A DNA stretch of 19,112 nt from Cylindrotheca closterium (taxonomy: Eukaryota > Bacillariophyta > Bacillariophyceae > Bacillariales > Bacillariaceae). The translations under genes were made by a program, and so were the position numbers. Shown here piece after piece: positions 1 to 8,761 of the stretch. The stretch is from the NCBI GenBank assembly GCA_933822405.4, contig CAKOGP040001774.1:1-19112 (forward strand). The letters run 5' to 3'. Under the pieces are notes generated by a model. That model was not told the DNA's origin, made no database searches, and saw only the letters and a list, made by a program, of their open reading frames with translations. Each line of letters starts with the position of its first letter. Positions within the stretch are counted from its first letter, which is position 1.

Positions 1-584
1 TGTTCAAAAATGAAAATACAAAACAAAAATAAACAGTGAATGAGAGCATGTCCCATTGCTGCCAATGGTGATTGTCACAATGGCAGGAGTGTGTTGGGAT
101 ATGACAAAATATGAGTTTTTACGTTCCGAAAAAGAAACTATTCAAGTACAAAGTTTTAGACACGTACGATCGGACTTTGATCGTGATGTCGGGATTCCAC
201 GCAAGTATGCCGGACGCAAGTCTGTCGGACAATCTACATCCACACAAAAAGGGAATGACCCTATACAAGTGAGGTATCAATTTTGTGTACAATGCAGTAG
301 GGAATAATACAAGATGTCCCAAAGTACTGCATCCAACACAGAATTGCCGTAGAGGTCGAATCAAGTTCTGTAAACAAGGGATTTTCCAAGGGAAAATTGT
401 TGAACTTATTTTTGTGATTGAATCATCAATTCAAGCCAAGCATTAATCAAATAGGAACAATTTCACTCAAAGTATACCTAGACACAGGAGAACTATTGTC
501 GTGAAAGTGTTGTACAGTTGATTACAAATTTAGATTGCAGAGAGTTTGTTCTGAGCGCCACTCACAATAGAGCACATTTTGCTT
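1..584. other. Unassigned left flank, possibly another LTR
   Basis: No convincing gene is visible; the short open frames here have no recognisable motif. At 83-91 the sequence caggagtg is followed at 92 by TGTTGG. This matches the junction just upstream of element A's 3' LTR (caggagtg then TGTTGG at 4909/4910), and the bases before it (tggtga..) also look alike. The stretch from 92 could therefore be the start of a different copia-type LTR, but I could not find its end or a second copy. Element B's homology stops at about 585. Confidence 0.3.
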
Positions 585-842
585 TATTCTAACAATGTTG
601 CCCATTTTGACTTGATCTGTCGATCTCCAATTTGTTTCAAGTAGGATAGAACTCTTGTTATCTTGATATAGTATATTCTTCTCGATTGGGTAACCTTGCT
701 CTTCCATGAATAAACGCGTCCATAAAATATTGGACATCGCATCATGGACTCCAATTAGTTCAGCATGTGTACTGCTGTCACAATTCAATTTTTGCTTTTG
801 TGTAATTGCTTGCACTGCTCCAGTGCCCATTGTCATCACAGC
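585..842 (-). pseudogene. Element B RNase H, 3' fragment (copia pol)
   Basis: Read on the minus strand, this is the C-terminal part of a Ty1/copia RNase H. It contains the segment MTMGTGAVQAITQKQKLN, then SSTHAEL and the LYQDNKSS motif that holds a later catalytic Asp. It continues directly from the reverse transcriptase region at 5359 and was separated from it by insertion of element A. After LLETN the copy has lost a block that is present in element A. Recognisable homology ends near 585, so the last pol residues and the 3' LTR are missing. Confidence 0.85.
838..842. repeat. Target site duplication of element A, left copy
   Basis: ACAGC directly precedes the TGTTGG start of the 5' LTR and is repeated at 5354-5358 directly after the 3' LTR. 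Removing element A plus one copy restores an uninterrupted sequence matching element A's own RNase H coding sequence, so the junctions are well defined. Confidence 0.93.
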
Positions 843-968
843 TGTTGGAGGTATTGATATACTGAGCAATCATATTGGTCGATTATTGATCAATGGTCTA
901 TGTGACATGAAGCTGCAGTGACATGAGTGTCAATCATGCGTGGTATGAAACGCAGTATGTCCGAACGA

Positions 969-1012
969 GTCATCACGTAGAAAGGTGATCAAGAATGAGA
1001 ATCGTGAGAATT
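969..1012 (+). promoter_or_regulatory. Conserved U3 block with an interrupted dyad
   Basis: This 44-bp block reads gtcatcacgtag, aaaggtgatca and then gagaatcgtgagaa. It is almost unchanged in all three LTRs (5036-5079 and, inverted, 13311-13354), although the rest of U3 differs by over 10 percent between elements A and B. It contains an interrupted dyad (ATCAC and GTGAT) and a CACGT core. It lies directly upstream of the TATA-like box, so a transcription-factor site is plausible but unproven. Confidence 0.45.
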
Positions 1013-1014
1013 TG

Positions 1015-1047
1015 TAATATGATCCTGAACTTCAATCGAGAGTCTCA
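1015..1047 (+). promoter_or_regulatory. Probable core promoter of element A
   Basis: TAATAT at 1015-1020 corresponds to the better TTATAAG box in element B's LTR (13305-13311). About 26-32 bp downstream lies agTCTCACT (1041-1049), the likely transcription start and beginning of R. Sequence downstream of this point is far better conserved between elements A and B than sequence upstream, as expected at a U3/R boundary. The start site is inferred. Confidence 0.5.
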
Positions 1048-1286
1048 CTATTGATTGAGTTCTGGCAAGAATAGTATTGTGGACATTGAGGTCCAAGCAA
1101 GTATAGGATATAAAGTAAGACCTTTGATTGAATAAGACTACTGCTTATTCCAGAGGCTGAGGCCCAGAGTCGCTGGTGCCCAAAGGCAGACCATAGCCGA
1201 CGTAGATTCAATCTCAGGGACTGCTCATTGAAACAGACAGGGCGTTGAGGCTCCCATTCAGGTCTGTAGAGCAAGTCCATCTGACA

Positions 1287-1305
1287 CTCAATCGATAGTG
1301 AGACT
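1287..1305 (+). other. Primer-binding site, complementary to its own R region
   Basis: ctcaatcgatagtgagact begins at the first base after the 5' LTR, where reverse transcription is primed. It shows no TGG start, so it does not look complementary to a tRNA CCA end. Instead it is the reverse complement of LTR bases 1041-1059 (agtctcactattgattgag) at 18 of 19 positions, and the exception is a G-U wobble in RNA. It matches the corresponding LTR bases of element B (13264-13282) at 19 of 19. The layout resembles the self-primed Tf1/sushi group. Confidence 0.6.
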
Positions 1306-1320
1306 ATTTATAAAAGAGAC

Positions 1321-2702
1321 AATGACGCGACGCAACCAAAGTAGGAGAGGAGGTCGCCGTGGCAATCAATTTGGTGGAAATCGCCAGACAAGTGGCAATT
1401 CACAGAATGCAAAAAAGAAAGAAAAACAAGCCCAAGTATCATCCGAGCGACCCAGATTTTCCTTATGCCGATGTAACACGGAGCCTCATCGAACGAATTG
1501 GGGTGGAGGGATTGGAGTATTCTCAGATTATGATATCTTCCATCAAAGAATTGAATGAGCCAGACTGGGATGGCTTGAAACCCAAATTGGATTTAACTGG
1601 CCAAGAAGACAAAATTGAGAGAGAGGCAAAGAAGGAAGAATTGAAAACGGAGAGTGTCGAATATCATCGACAAAAGCGATACTGGAGCAAAGCGAAGTGG
1701 CATGTGCATTCGCTGATTATGGAGTCATTTGTTACCAGTAAAATGAAGGACAAGATTCTACAGGAGGTCGATTACAATGAGAAAATTGAGGGTGATCCTA
1801 TTGAATTATTGAGACGCATCAATAAATTTATGACGACCAGTGATGTGACAGACTGGGAACCCATTACATTGTGGGAAGCACTACAGAAGTGGGTGAATTG
1901 TCGTCAGAAAGGAAATGAAACGGTGATTGAATACCGTAAACGATTTGAAGAATGCGCAACTACAGTATTATCTTTCATGGGTGATTCGTGGCTAGAAGTG
2001 TTTGCCGCGAAAACGACCGCATATCATGAAATTGAAAACAATCACCCGACTAATGGCTTGTCGGATAGAGAAAAGAAGCGAGTTACAGCAGAAGTCAAAG
2101 AACTTCAAGAAGAATTTCAGGACGAGTTTGTAAAACTGTTCTGCACTGCTGGATTATTGCACAACTGTGATCGTGCACGATACCAGCCGGTACTTGATCA
2201 TTTTGTTACTGCATACACTGTGGAGCACGTGGATTATGCTCAGCGAGATTTATTCCCGAGAGATGTGGAAACTGCAGCCAAGGCGCTACACAATCATCGG
2301 GTAAAGAAAACAGCAACACGAAAACATAACAAGAACAACAACAACAACACAAATGATAAAACGAACACCCCACAGAACGGTACTAACCTTGCACAGGATT
2401 TCAATAAGGGGAGTAAGCGTAAGTGTTTTTGCTGTGGTTAGGCGGATCATGTTGCACCGCGATGTGAACATCGATTCCTACGCAAGGAACAATGGAAAGA
2501 TCCAACAAAGTGGAGATGGCATCCCAGGACCGAAACGGGACGCGACCAGGTGCACCTCCAGACAGGCACCGAGGAGGGATCTGTGCAGTCAAGTGTTACA
2601 GCTAACACCGCAGGTACACCCGCCAACAATGATGGCGGTATTTCTCAGCAGAACCACATGCAGACTGGTTCGGCTGACAGGAGTGGTGGACCACAGCCTT
2701 GA
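1321..2702 (+). pseudogene. gag: gag of element A (nucleocapsid/capsid), broken
   Basis: Encodes the structural Gag protein of a copia element. The natural start is probably the ATG at 1321 (MTRRNQSRRGGRRGNQFGG, an Arg/Gly-rich basic N-terminus). Comparison with element B shows a 1-nt loss near 1430-1435, so the main frame (from 1359) begins out of phase. The body contains a charged helical region, an Asn/Thr-rich tract and a CX2CX4HX4C zinc knuckle at 2424-2465. The residue after CFCCG is a TAG stop (2439-2441) where element B has AAG. The frame then stays open to TGA at 2700-2702. A 1-nt loss near 2720 relative to B places gag and pol in the same frame. Confidence 0.88.
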
Positions 2703-2732
2703 AAGCAAAAGATTGGCATTCAGGGGTGGAAT

Positions 2733-3536
2733 ATGGCTCAGTTTGGCGGATGTAAGAGACAACCGCAGTCTATTTTAAGACCTTCAAGATTTGGGACGTC
2801 ACCACCACACAACGTAATGGCAAACTGGCAGGTGTTGAGTGCAACAGATGATTCAAATAAAGATAAGAAAAGGAGAACACGAAGCGGACGATCATTTTAT
2901 TCAAACGGAGTCAAGTATCGACCCACAGATAGGAATCAAACTGACAGACCAAGACATGGTAAGACGTACTTACAACGAAAGAAGCCCAAGATCAATTTGT
3001 TAAAGAACAGGAGTGCCATGAGAAAGAAGGCACGGTTGAAGAGATTACGTATCTCATTATACCAGGCTATTGCGTCAAAGGTAAAATCACAAAAGAAAGA
3101 AGAGTTTCGAGATGACAACGTGTTGAGCGCTGAAGCAAGAAGAAAGATAACCGAACGGGCGCATAACTTAATGTTCCAGCAGAGTGGAACTGAGAAGAAA
3201 GCGACTTACAATGTGGATGAGTCGTTGGTGATTTCACGCGTCATGCAACAGATTTGTGACGAGGTGTACACAAGGGATGGAGTGTCATTTATTCAGCAGT
3301 ATTATCTTAACAAAGGATTAAAGATTTTCAAAGAACGAGGAAAAGAAGCTGCACTCAAGGAACTTGATCAACTGATCAAACAAAGTTGTTGGACACCCAT
3401 CAGCATTGGTGAATTGACTGAATCCGAGAAGAGGGAAGCAGTCGATGCAATGATGTTACTGGCAGAGAAAAACAGTGGTGATGTAAAAGGTCGTTTTGTA
3501 TATAAAGGAAATGAGACAAGAGACTGGCTGTCTTGA
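2733..3536 (+). pseudogene. pol: pol 5' part of element A: deletion-fused linker to RT N-terminus
   Basis: Starts MAQFGGCKRQPQ, the equivalent of element B's pol start. After MANWQV at about 2832 it jumps directly to SATDDSNKDKKRR. In element B these two points are separated by protease, pre-integrase, integrase and an acidic linker. The two parent sequences share only GT at the junction, suggesting an illegitimate deletion. What remains is a basic linker (KARLKRLRISLYQ) and the region just before the reverse transcriptase, ending ...NETRDWLS and a TGA at 3534-3536. The downstream frame stays open after the TGA. Element B has TGA at the same codon. Confidence 0.85.
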
Positions 3537-4819
3537 GAGGACACAGCTAGCCCAACCGCGTCACATGAAGGTATCTGTTGCACAGGAGTGATTGACGCGC
3601 ACAAAGGTAGATGCATGATGTCAATGGACATTCCAAATGCATTCATTCAGACCTTGATGCCAGATTTAGGTGATGGAGAAGATCGGGTGATCATGAAGGT
3701 AACTAGACTGATGGTCCAATACATGATCGATTTGGACCTAACCTATTGCGATTATGTTGTTTATGAGAATGGCAAGAGGGTGATCTATGTTGTGATCCTT
3801 TGTGCCATATATGGGATGTTGCAGGCATTGTTGCTGTGGTATCAAAATCTGAGAGCTTCTCTAGAGGAGTATGGCTTTGTTTTTAATCGATATGATCCCT
3901 GCATTGCCAACATAATGGTTAATGGCAAACAATTGACAATCAGGTTCCATGTTGATGACGTTTTAGCGAGCCACATGGAACAACAAGTACTTGAAGATTT
4001 TTTCACATGGGTGAATGAGAAATATGGTGGCTTAAAAGAGGTCACATGTACTAGAGGTAAAGTTCATACTTATTTGGGTATGACATTGGATTTGTCGAAG
4101 AAAGGAAAAATGAAAATTCGCATGGATGATTATGTGGATCGCATGCTGAGTGAGTTTCCAGTCAAATTTAAGCACAATGAGGTCCAGGAGACACCAGCCG
4201 GAAATAATCTACTGGAGAAAGGTAAAGGGGCACCGCTTGAGAAGGAACGACATGAAGTGTTCCATTTGTTTGTTGCCAAATCGTTATTTTTGTCCAAACG
4301 TGCTCGTCTGGACATCAGTCTGACAGTATCAATTTTAGCATCAAGGGTGCAATCTCCGAATCTGAGTGATTGGCACAAACTAGTTCGATTGATGAGATAC
4401 ATTCATTCTACAAAAGGATGGCATCTGACATTGGGCGCTGATGATTTGCGCGTGATTAAATGGTATGTCAATGCATCATTTGCTGTTCATCCAGACTTCA
4501 AAAGTCATACTGGAGCTGTGATGACAATGGGCACTGGAGCAGTGCAAGCAATTACACAAAAGCAGAAATTGAATTGTGACAGCAGTACACATGCTGAACT
4601 AGTTCGATCCTACTTGAAACGAATGGGAGATCAAGCGCCAGAAAAAGGAGCCGTGCGCTAAACATCCGATATTTCTTTGTGACAGATCAAGTCGAATTGG
4701 TCAACATTACTATTGAACACATGCCAACTGATGAAATGTGGGCAGATTACATGACAAAGCCTTTACAGGGCGAAATGTTCCGCAAATTCCGGGCTGTAAT
4801 TCAAGGTGACCAGGATTAG
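3537..4819 (+). pseudogene. pol: Reverse transcriptase and RNase H of element A
   Basis: In frame with the preceding pol ORF across the TGA. The Ty1/copia reverse transcriptase is clear: MDIPNAFIQT holds the first catalytic Asp (about 3627), YGMLQALLLWYQ is a conserved core, and FHVDDVLASH (3948-3960) is the two-Asp motif. RNase H follows: KWYVNASFAVHPDFKSHTG has Asn where family members have the first catalytic Asp. SSTHAEL comes next, and a roughly 110-bp deletion near 4604 removes the block with the second acidic motif. That deletion shifts the frame to a stop at about 4661. In the other frame the pol C-terminus (DEMWADYMTKPLQGEMF) continues to TAG at 4817-4819. RT itself looks intact; RNase H does not. 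Confidence 0.92.
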
Positions 4820-4898
4820 TCCTGATGATTGATCTTGGATATTTTACTTATATTGAGAGGTAATGTTTTTGTTCCATCCACTGGAGTCGCTGGTGAAA

Positions 4899-4909
4899 CA
4901 ACAGGAGTG
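4899..4909 (+). promoter_or_regulatory. Polypurine tract candidate of element A
   Basis: A purine-rich stretch ending caggagtg directly abuts the 3' LTR, the position where plus-strand DNA synthesis is primed. It is short and interrupted by pyrimidines, so it is assigned mainly by position. Confidence 0.5.
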
Positions 4910-5353
4910 TGTTGGAGGTATTGATATACTGAGCAATCATATTGGTCGATTATTGATCAATGGTCTATGTGATGTGATTCTGCAGTGACATGAGTGTCGA
5001 TCATGCGTGGTATGAAACGCAGTATGTCCGAACGAGTCATCACGTAGAAAGGTGATCAAGAATGAGAATCGTGAGAATTTGTAATATGATCCTGAACTTC
5101 AATTGAGAGTCTCACTATCAATTGAGTTCTGGCAAGAATAGTATTGTGGACATTGAGGTCCAAGCAAGTATAGGATATAAAGTAAGACCTTTGATTGAAT
5201 AAGACTACTGCTTATTCCAGAGGCTGAGGCCCAGAGTCGCTGGTGCCCAAAGGCAGACCACAGCCGACGTAGATTCAATCTCAGGGACTGCTCATTGAAA
5301 CAGACAGGGCGTTGAGGCTCCCATTCAGGTCTGTAGAGCAAGTCCATCTGACA
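4910..5353 (+). repeat. 3' LTR of element A
   Basis: 444 bp, starting TGTTGGAGG and ending CATCTGACA, colinear with 843-1286. The strongest local difference from the 5' LTR is a cluster of four changes just before ctgcagtgacatgag. The R segment at 5108-5126 (agtctcactatcaattgag) is complementary to the primer site at 18 of 19 positions. It is followed by ACAGC at 5354-5358. Confidence 0.95.
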
Positions 5354-5358
5354 ACAGC
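5354..5358. repeat. Target site duplication of element A, right copy
   Basis: ACAGC, identical to 838-842, directly after the CTGACA end of the 3' LTR. Element B's RNase H sequence resumes here. Confidence 0.93.
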
Positions 5359-6335
5359 TCCAGTATGACTTTTGAAGTCTGGATGAACAGCAAATGATGC
5401 ATTGACATACCATTTAATCACGCGCAAATCATCAGCGCCCAATGTCAGATGCCATCCTTTTGTAGAATGAATGTATCTCATCAATCGAGCTAGTTTGTGC
5501 CAATCACTCAGATTTGGAGATTGCACCCTTGATGCTAAAATTGATACTGTCAGACTGATGTCCAGACGAGCACGTTTTGGCAAAAATAACAATTTGGCAA
5601 CACACAAATGGAACACTTCATGTCGTTCCTTCTCAAGCGGTGCTCCTTTACCTTTCTCCACTAGATTATTTCCGGCTGGTTTCTCCTGAATCTCATTGTC
5701 CTTAAATTTGACTGGAAACTCACTCAGCATGCGATCCACATAATCATCCATGCGAATTTTCATTTTTCCTTTCTTCGAAAAATCCAATGTCATACCCAAA
5801 TAAGTATGAACTTTACCTCTAGTGCATGTGCTCTCTTTCAAACCACCATATTTACCATTCACCCATGTGAAAAATCTTCAAGTACTTGTTGTTCCATGTG
5901 GCTTGCTAAAACGTCATCAACATGGGACCTGATTGTCAATTGTTTGCCATTAACCATTATGTTGGCAATGCAGGGATCATATCGATTAAAACCAAAGCCA
6001 TACTCCTCTAGAGAAGCTCTCAAATTTTGATACCATAGCAACAATGCCTGCAACATCCCATACATGGCACAAAGGATCACAACATAGATCACCCTCTTGC
6101 CATTCTCATAAACAACATAATCGTGATAGGTTGGGTCCAAATCGATCATATATTGGACCATCAGTCCAGTTACCTTCATGATCACCCGATCTTCTCCATC
6201 ACCTAAATCTGGCATCAAGGTCTGAATGAATGCATTTGGAATGTCCATTGACATCATGCATCTACCTTCGTGCGCGTCAATCACTCCTGTGCAACAGATA
6301 CCCTCATGCAATGCGGTCAGGCTAGCTGTCTCCTC
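5359..6335 (-). pseudogene. pol: Reverse transcriptase and RNase H N-part of element B
   Basis: The minus-strand reading is nearly parallel to 3537-4525 of element A. It has MDIPNAFIQT, YGMLQALLLWYQ and SHVDDVLASH (HVDD near 5920-5935). It then continues to LEDF, where one T is missing from a T run near 5868, shifting the frame. The second frame runs on through YLGMTLDFSKK to KWYVNASFAVHPDFKSHTGAV, where element A interrupts it. The same Asn as in element A replaces the expected RNase H Asp. An ORF that appears to continue into the LTR from here is an artefact of the insertion. Confidence 0.92.
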
Positions 6336-7901
6336 TCAAGACAGCCAGTCTCTTGTCTCATTTCCTTTGTATACAAAACGACCTGTGATATCACCACTGT
6401 TTTTCTCTGCCAGTAACATCATTGCATCGACTGCTTTCCTCTTCTCGGACTCAGTCAATTCACCAATACTGATGGGTGTCCAACAACTTTGTTTGATCAG
6501 TTGATCAAGTTCCTGGAGCGCAGCTTCTTTGCCTTGTTTTTTAAAAATCTTCAATCCTTTGTTAAGATCATACTGTTGAATAAATGACACTCCATTCCTT
6601 GTGCACACTTTGTCACAAATCTGTTGCATGACGCATGAAATCACCAACGACTCATCCACATTGTAAGTTGCTTTCTTCTCAGTTCCACTCAGCTGGAACA
6701 TTAAGTTATGCGCCCGCTCAGTAATCTTTCTTCTTGCTTCAGCGCTCAACACGTCGTCATCCCGGAACTCTCCTTTCTTTTGTGATTTTACCTTTGACGC
6801 AATAGCCTGGTATAATGAGATACGAAATCTCTTCAACCGTGCCTTATTTCTCATGGCACTCTTGTTCTTTAACAAATTGATTTTGGGCTTCTTTCATTGT
6901 AAGTACGTCTGACCATGTCTTGGTCTGTCAGTTTGATTCCTATCTGTGGGTCGATTTTTGACTCCGTTTGAATAAAATGATTGTCCACTTTGTGTTCTCC
7001 TTTTTTTGTCTTTATTTGAATCATCTGTTGTACTCAACACGGGGACTTCTTCAAACCTCACTCCTGCACAAACATCATCTTCTTTGTCAGGATATACTTG
7101 CGGATTGTCTTCTGCTTCTTGCAGTTCTTGTATTTCTTCCGCATCAAATTCACCCTCATAGTCATCGTCTCCATCTTCAACGCTGAACATTATTTCTTCT
7201 TCAATGGGTTGGCTCAATCTATCCAACTCATGGGCTACTTCATCAATCATATCTATTAATTCTACATCATCAATATCCATTTCAATATTGCTTTCAGGTT
7301 GCTGATCCTGCACAAAATCCATATCGTCTTTATTGTCTTCATCGTCTTCTTCTTGACGTCTCTTAATTCTTTGCAGCATGCGGTTGACAGTTCTATCTGC
7401 ATCATCATATTCATGTTCTCTCTTATCATCAATTCTTCTAGATTCCAATATATCTTTGGCTGTATCCTCAATTAGTTCTTTGAGTTCTTCATCTGTGATT
7501 GCATCATTCTTGCACAAATTCATGTCATTGACCGGTGGAATCTCAATATCTGCAGGTACATAGTCTTTGTCCCACAGTTCATCTGGGTCCACTCCTGCAA
7601 GCAGATCAGCATCCAAAATTATTTCTCCATTGCGCCTGGAATAGGTTTGTAAATCTGTAATGCCTTCCTCAGCAGCATGGGCTTCAACCAATTTGATCAC
7701 TTGATCAGTGATTGGGAGCACCGTAATTTGAGGTCTAGTTACCTCTCTCTTTGTGTTCAAATCATATAGCTTGTGACCTTTTTGCATATTATCAGCTGGT
7801 CCCAAGTAAATTGCTTCAATAGTGCATGACTGATGATCACTGCGAGTATCATGTCCATAACCATGGACATACGACCCAAGTTCAGCAACAAATTCCTTCA
7901 A
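6336..7901 (-). pseudogene. pol: Integrase C-terminal tail, acidic linker and pre-RT region of element B
   Basis: From the minus strand: KEFVAELGSYVHG and IEAIYLGPADNMQKGHKLYDL are the C-terminal segment of a copia integrase. A long very acidic stretch follows (for example EEDDEDNKDDMDF and EDGDDDYEGEFDAEE), then the basic linker KRRTQSGQSFYSNG. The frame is cut by TGA at 6894-6896, where element A has CGA (2976-2978). After it the sequence continues through KARLKRFRISLYQ to ...NETRDWLS and a second TGA at 6336-6338, which element A shares. The acidic linker is absent from element A because of its internal deletion. Linker function is unknown. Confidence 0.85.
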
Positions 7902-7905
7902 ATAA

Positions 7906-8595
7906 TCAACTTAACAAAATCATAAGAGGACTGTAATAGGCCAAAATACCCCCTTTGGCAGGATAAAAGTTGGAAGTCTGTGCAACTCGTTTTGCAATAG
8001 CTTCAGTAATAATCCTTGGAATGGCCTTATACGGCATGCAATGGTATTGGACACGGAACAACGCCTTGATATGTTGGATGTTTTGTTCCGCCGTGGGGTC
8101 GTGTTCTCCCCGGCTTGCATAATTCATATCAACATTCATCTCATCTTTAACATCATCAAAAACTGGTCTAAATTCACCATCACAGTAGATAGTCTTGATA
8201 GTAAAATTGATTGCGTCATACAACGACTCCGCAGTCCTGCTTTGTAGCGGTACAAAAGTTTGGTATCGGACACTACCATCAATTGTAGTCAATCCGAATG
8301 TGCTATTGATGAACGCAATATCCAGATGCAAATTCAAATCAATGTTGTGGACCAACAATTCACATGGGATCTCAACCCAATCATCCCAAACTGCTTCCGG
8401 GGTAGGACGCTTAGTCTTTCCTTTAAGAACTAAAGCGCTTGGTCCATAAATCTTGTCAGCAATAACAATGTCTTCTTCTCTGATGGGACAATTCTTGAAT
8501 AAACCTGAGCGTACGGCAACTTTGAATGCTTCAATCCCTGGTGCACCATCCATGTGATACCCCGATCTTGCAGCGTTCGCTCGGTCAACTTGTCG
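7906..8595 (-). pseudogene. pol: Integrase core of element B (DDE)
   Basis: The integrase inserts element cDNA into host DNA. In order on the minus strand: a conserved approach segment (RSGYHMDGAPGIEAFK), KNCPIREEDIVIADKIYGPS, LKGKTKRPTP, then the core with a first Asp in HLDIAFIN (about 8320). The second Asp is in YCDGEF (about 8178-8186) and the Glu in HDPTAEQNIQHIK (about 8087), so the DDE triad is visible. The frame ends at YYSPLMILLS with a stop. The sequence then restarts in another phase at KEFVAELG, with part of the expected connection missing. Upstream, the reading is cut at EGYTP by the 1550-bp insertion. Confidence 0.9.
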
Positions 8596-8613
8596 TGGGG
8601 TGTAACCCTCTAT
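8596..8613. repeat. 18-bp target duplication, left copy
   Basis: tggggtgtaaccctctat is repeated exactly at 10164-10181. It encodes the EGYTP motif of element B's pol on the minus strand, and removing the insert plus one copy restores that coding sequence. Confidence 0.92.
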
Positions 8614-8761
8614 AAAACTCAGAAATCAAAAATCAAAAACTAAAAGGTAGAAGATTATTTTCCATGGACAGCACCAAAACAAAACTGTACCAGTCCTACG
8701 CGTTTTCTACGTAAAGGAAAACAGTTGTTGTTGCTGAAACAGGAAAGAAATTTACTTTAAC

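Larger units (their letters stand above)
843..1286 (+). repeat. 5' LTR of element A
   Basis: 444 bp, starting TGTTGGAGG and ending CATCTGACA. It aligns end to end without gaps to 4910-5353, with about 9 substitutions, mostly in the U3 half. The U3/R boundary probably lies near 1041-1047, about 30 bp after an AT-rich TATA-like stretch. The minus strand of R-U5 carries an 82-codon open frame starting MDLLYRPEWEPQRP, treated here as non-coding. Confidence 0.95.
843..5353 (+). mobile_element. Element A: Ty1/copia LTR retrotransposon, internally deleted
   Basis: A 4511-bp LTR retrotransposon bounded by two 444-bp LTRs (TG...CA ends) and a 5-bp target duplication ACAGC. The coding order is gag, then a linker, reverse transcriptase and RNase H; integrase-before-RT order in its sister element B makes it Ty1/copia. 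Compared with element B it lacks the segment between the gag/pol junction and the acidic linker, so protease, pre-integrase and integrase are missing (junction near 2832). gag and pol also carry a frameshift, stops and a deletion in RNase H. By hand count the two LTRs differ at about 9 of 444 positions (2 percent), so the insertion is not brand-new. It could only have moved with proteins supplied in trans, unless the deletion came after insertion. Confidence 0.95.

Noticed and set aside
56..307. 83-codon ORF with two Cys near its end as a zinc-finger gene
   Set aside because: There is no spacing pattern matching a known finger, and the region looks LTR-like.
1287..1305. Primer site as a direct repeat of the LTR
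   Set aside because: Aligned in direct orientation it matches poorly; only the inverted orientation gives 18 of 19.
5281..5358. RT ORF of element B seeming to extend into LTR sequence
   Set aside because: The extension is created by element A's insertion; the ACAGC junction shows the RT coding sequence ends at 5359.
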